Assembly (NCBI GenBank): GCA_002189035.1
Contig: NEEC01000172.1
Location: forward strand, 1-31,221
From: Utricularia gibba
Taxonomy: Eukaryota; Streptophyta; Magnoliopsida; Lamiales; Lentibulariaceae
DNA: 31,221 nt
Direction of reading: 5' to 3'
Numbering within the stretch: position 1 is the first letter of the stretch; each line of letters begins with the position of its first letter. Under the pieces are notes generated by a model. That model saw nothing but the letters and a program-made list of their open reading frames with translations, did not search any database and had not been told where the DNA came from. Below, one piece after another: positions 29,542-31,221 of this stretch. The position numbers and the translations under genes are program-made.

Positions 29542-31221
29542 CTACAAAAACAACCGTCTGTTCCGGGCTTGCGCCGCTCCTTTCACTGTAGAGGGTGCGT
29601 GGACGGTGATCGGGAGAACCCACTCGCTCCTGTCCCTCCCTTCTGTTAGCAGAGGGTGCTCCATCCTGCAAGTGGTCATCACGGCATCACACACGAATCA
29701 GAAGAAGGTTCAAACAATGGAGGAGACCCAAGCAACTTTGAAGAAGGGATACATGCCAAAGACAAAAGTTTCGAGGAGTTGCAATGAAAATAGTTCCAAC
29801 AGGACCCATGGAAAAGCATCACAACTTACCTTGAACTCTTTACATTCTTTGGGGTTGTCACGAACTCAAACCTAAGAGACCACTCCACAGCAACATAGCG
29901 GGTTGAAAATGTCGTAGGCCCATCCATTGGAATGGAAAATATGAAGCTAGTTTGCAGTAAATCCGCCACAATCTCGTGGTGATCACTATAAACCTACGAT
30001 CAGAAAGGTGCAAGTTAGCGAAGTACTATTGCTTTTGAGGAATCCAAATTTTCAATGCTCCATCCTGTACACGGCTTAAAAAAGGAATCTTGAAGTTGGA
30101 TATTAGTTCATTTTAACAGGAATTTTTAGGCAAACCCCAAGAAAAAAGCTACTAAAAGAAAAATATTTTAATACTCGCTAGCAGCCTGAGCTACTTGTTC
30201 AAATTATTGGAGAATCAGGATATTTGTGTTTTACATCTCGAATATCACGTAAATAAAAAATGGTAATCTGTTGTGAAAAGCAACGACATCAACATGTAAC
30301 TCGTAAATGAGTGATAGAGAGAACAAATTGTAAAAACCTTTGTAATAATTGGAGAATGCCTTCGAGATGGATGAACAAATTGCCTGTTTATAATCTCCTT
30401 TGACTCCAATGTTATAAACATCTAACAGAACCAAGAACCTCATCAACTCCCTGATATTCAAAAAAGAATTATTCAAATATAGGTTGCATGAACTGTACCT
30501 CAAGACACTGCCTAGCCCCTTCTTCATGGAAAAAGGTCAAGGTTCCACCTATCTATGAAAAGTGGAATTAGACTGAATCAGGTAGAGCAATGACTTCAGC
30601 AAATGGTAATGTATTATGAAGCTTTACCGTATCACTGAAATAGTATGTGGAATCTGGATTTTTAGGGGTAAACCTCAAAAGTACCCGATTATCAAGCCTG
30701 ATATTGTACGATCTTCCTCGAGCAATGACTTCTGCTGAAGAAATACTGAACGAAAATTAATATGAATCAATGGAAGCAACGAAATACGTGAGACTGTAAG
30801 AACAAAATTACATGTTCCGGAGGAAACAGATTCTGAAGGCGGGGGATATCTTGAGTCATCTTCAGCAAATGGGCTTTTCTTATATTCTTTCAAGGGTTGA
30901 CTTGCGAGAATTATATTGGCAGCCTTATCTGGAAGAAGCAAGAAGAAAAGAAGATAATCAGAAGAAATTTGCAATTGCTTCAGATGGCTCCAAGTAAATC
31001 AGACATTGAAGCCAAAGTTACAGTTCACCTGCACCAGAATCATCCAGGATCTCAGTCACGGACAGTCGGGGAAGAGCTACACTACCCCGGCCTTCTACAT
31101 ATAAACCTCCAGTTGAAGACCTTGCATTAAATGATTGTAACGACAGGAACTTCCAAATGCCCTATTTAGGTCATCCTTTGAAGGGTTGTAGGAAGAAACT
31201 GATGAGATCTCATCATGTGAA
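29542..31221 (-). CDS. RGP1: RGP1 homologue (RAB6A-GEF complex partner 2 family), C-terminal part
   Basis: Rgp1 family protein, partner of Ric1 in the exchange factor for Rab6/Ypt6 at the Golgi. Exons: 31029 to beyond 31221, 30812-30928, 30628-30745, 30499-30552, 30338-30421, 29830-29993, 29542-29665. In order they carry SSYNPSKDDLNRAFGSS and STGGLYVEGRGSVALPRLSV; ILASQPLKEYKKSPFAEDD; SSAEVIARGRSYNIRLDNRV; IGGTLTFFHEEGARQCLE; NRQFVHPSRRHSPIITK; DGPTTFSTRYVAVEWSLRFE; and MEHPLLTEGRDRSEWVLPIT. The protein ends NRRLFL. Two single-base losses are seen: near 31129-31134 in the first exon, and at the 30812/30745 junction, where phase 1 meets an exon needing phase 2. The remaining junctions agree. 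The N-terminal part lies beyond the right edge. Confidence 0.88.

Noticed and set aside
1-31221. CRISPR array, operon or bacterial-type defence system
   Set aside because: The window is plant nuclear DNA with spliced genes; no spaced identical repeats or prokaryotic gene organisation occur.

Overview
The window is nuclear DNA from a flowering plant, most likely a eudicot. The evidence is short exons split by AT-rich GT-AG introns, AT-rich intergenic DNA, and a set of plant-specific genes: an LRR-VIII-2 receptor kinase ectodomain, SYP5, an ABI4-type AP2 factor, an RMR vacuolar sorting receptor and a DUF761-type protein. I cannot name the species.

Layout, left to right. 1-3049 (-): signal peptide and leucine-rich repeats of an LRR-VIII-2 receptor-like kinase; its kinase end lies outside the window. 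4823-6491 (-): Elongin A. 7513-9651 (-): PRP4/LACHESIS, a U4/U6 snRNP WD40 protein, head to head with 10954-12322 (+), a SYP51/52 Qc-SNARE. 12500-18532: an HSP70 cluster on the minus strand. It holds a C-terminal fragment (12738-13617), a Copia gag remnant butted against that fragment (13605-14078), a decayed HSP70 relic (about 15550-16000), and a full-length two-exon HSP70 (16502-18532) that ends without EEVD. 20103-20876 (+): intronless ABI4-type AP2/ERF factor. 22386-23977 (+): DUF212 PAP2/haloperoxidase-like membrane protein. 24464-25008 (+): small membrane protein with a DUF761-like tail. 25570-27613 (-): RMR-type PA-TM-RING-H2 vacuolar sorting receptor. 29542 to the right edge (-): C-terminal part of an RGP1 (RAB6A-GEF partner) homologue.

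The genes do not form a pathway; this is ordinary gene-dense plant euchromatin plus one local duplication cluster. The strongest unexpected signal is that most genes carry single-base losses relative to their conserved frame: LRR-RLK (several), Elongin A, PRP4, gag, HSP70, DUF761-like, RMR (two) and RGP1 (two). SYP5, DUF212 and ABI4 are clean. Because essential housekeeping genes are hit, uncorrected sequencing deletions explain this better than pseudogenes, and any broken gene here should be read with that in mind. Other points worth a second look are a histidine at the zero-layer glutamine of the SNARE, an HSP70 with a hydrophobic tail, opposed W-box clusters upstream of it, and a GC-AG intron in SYP5.
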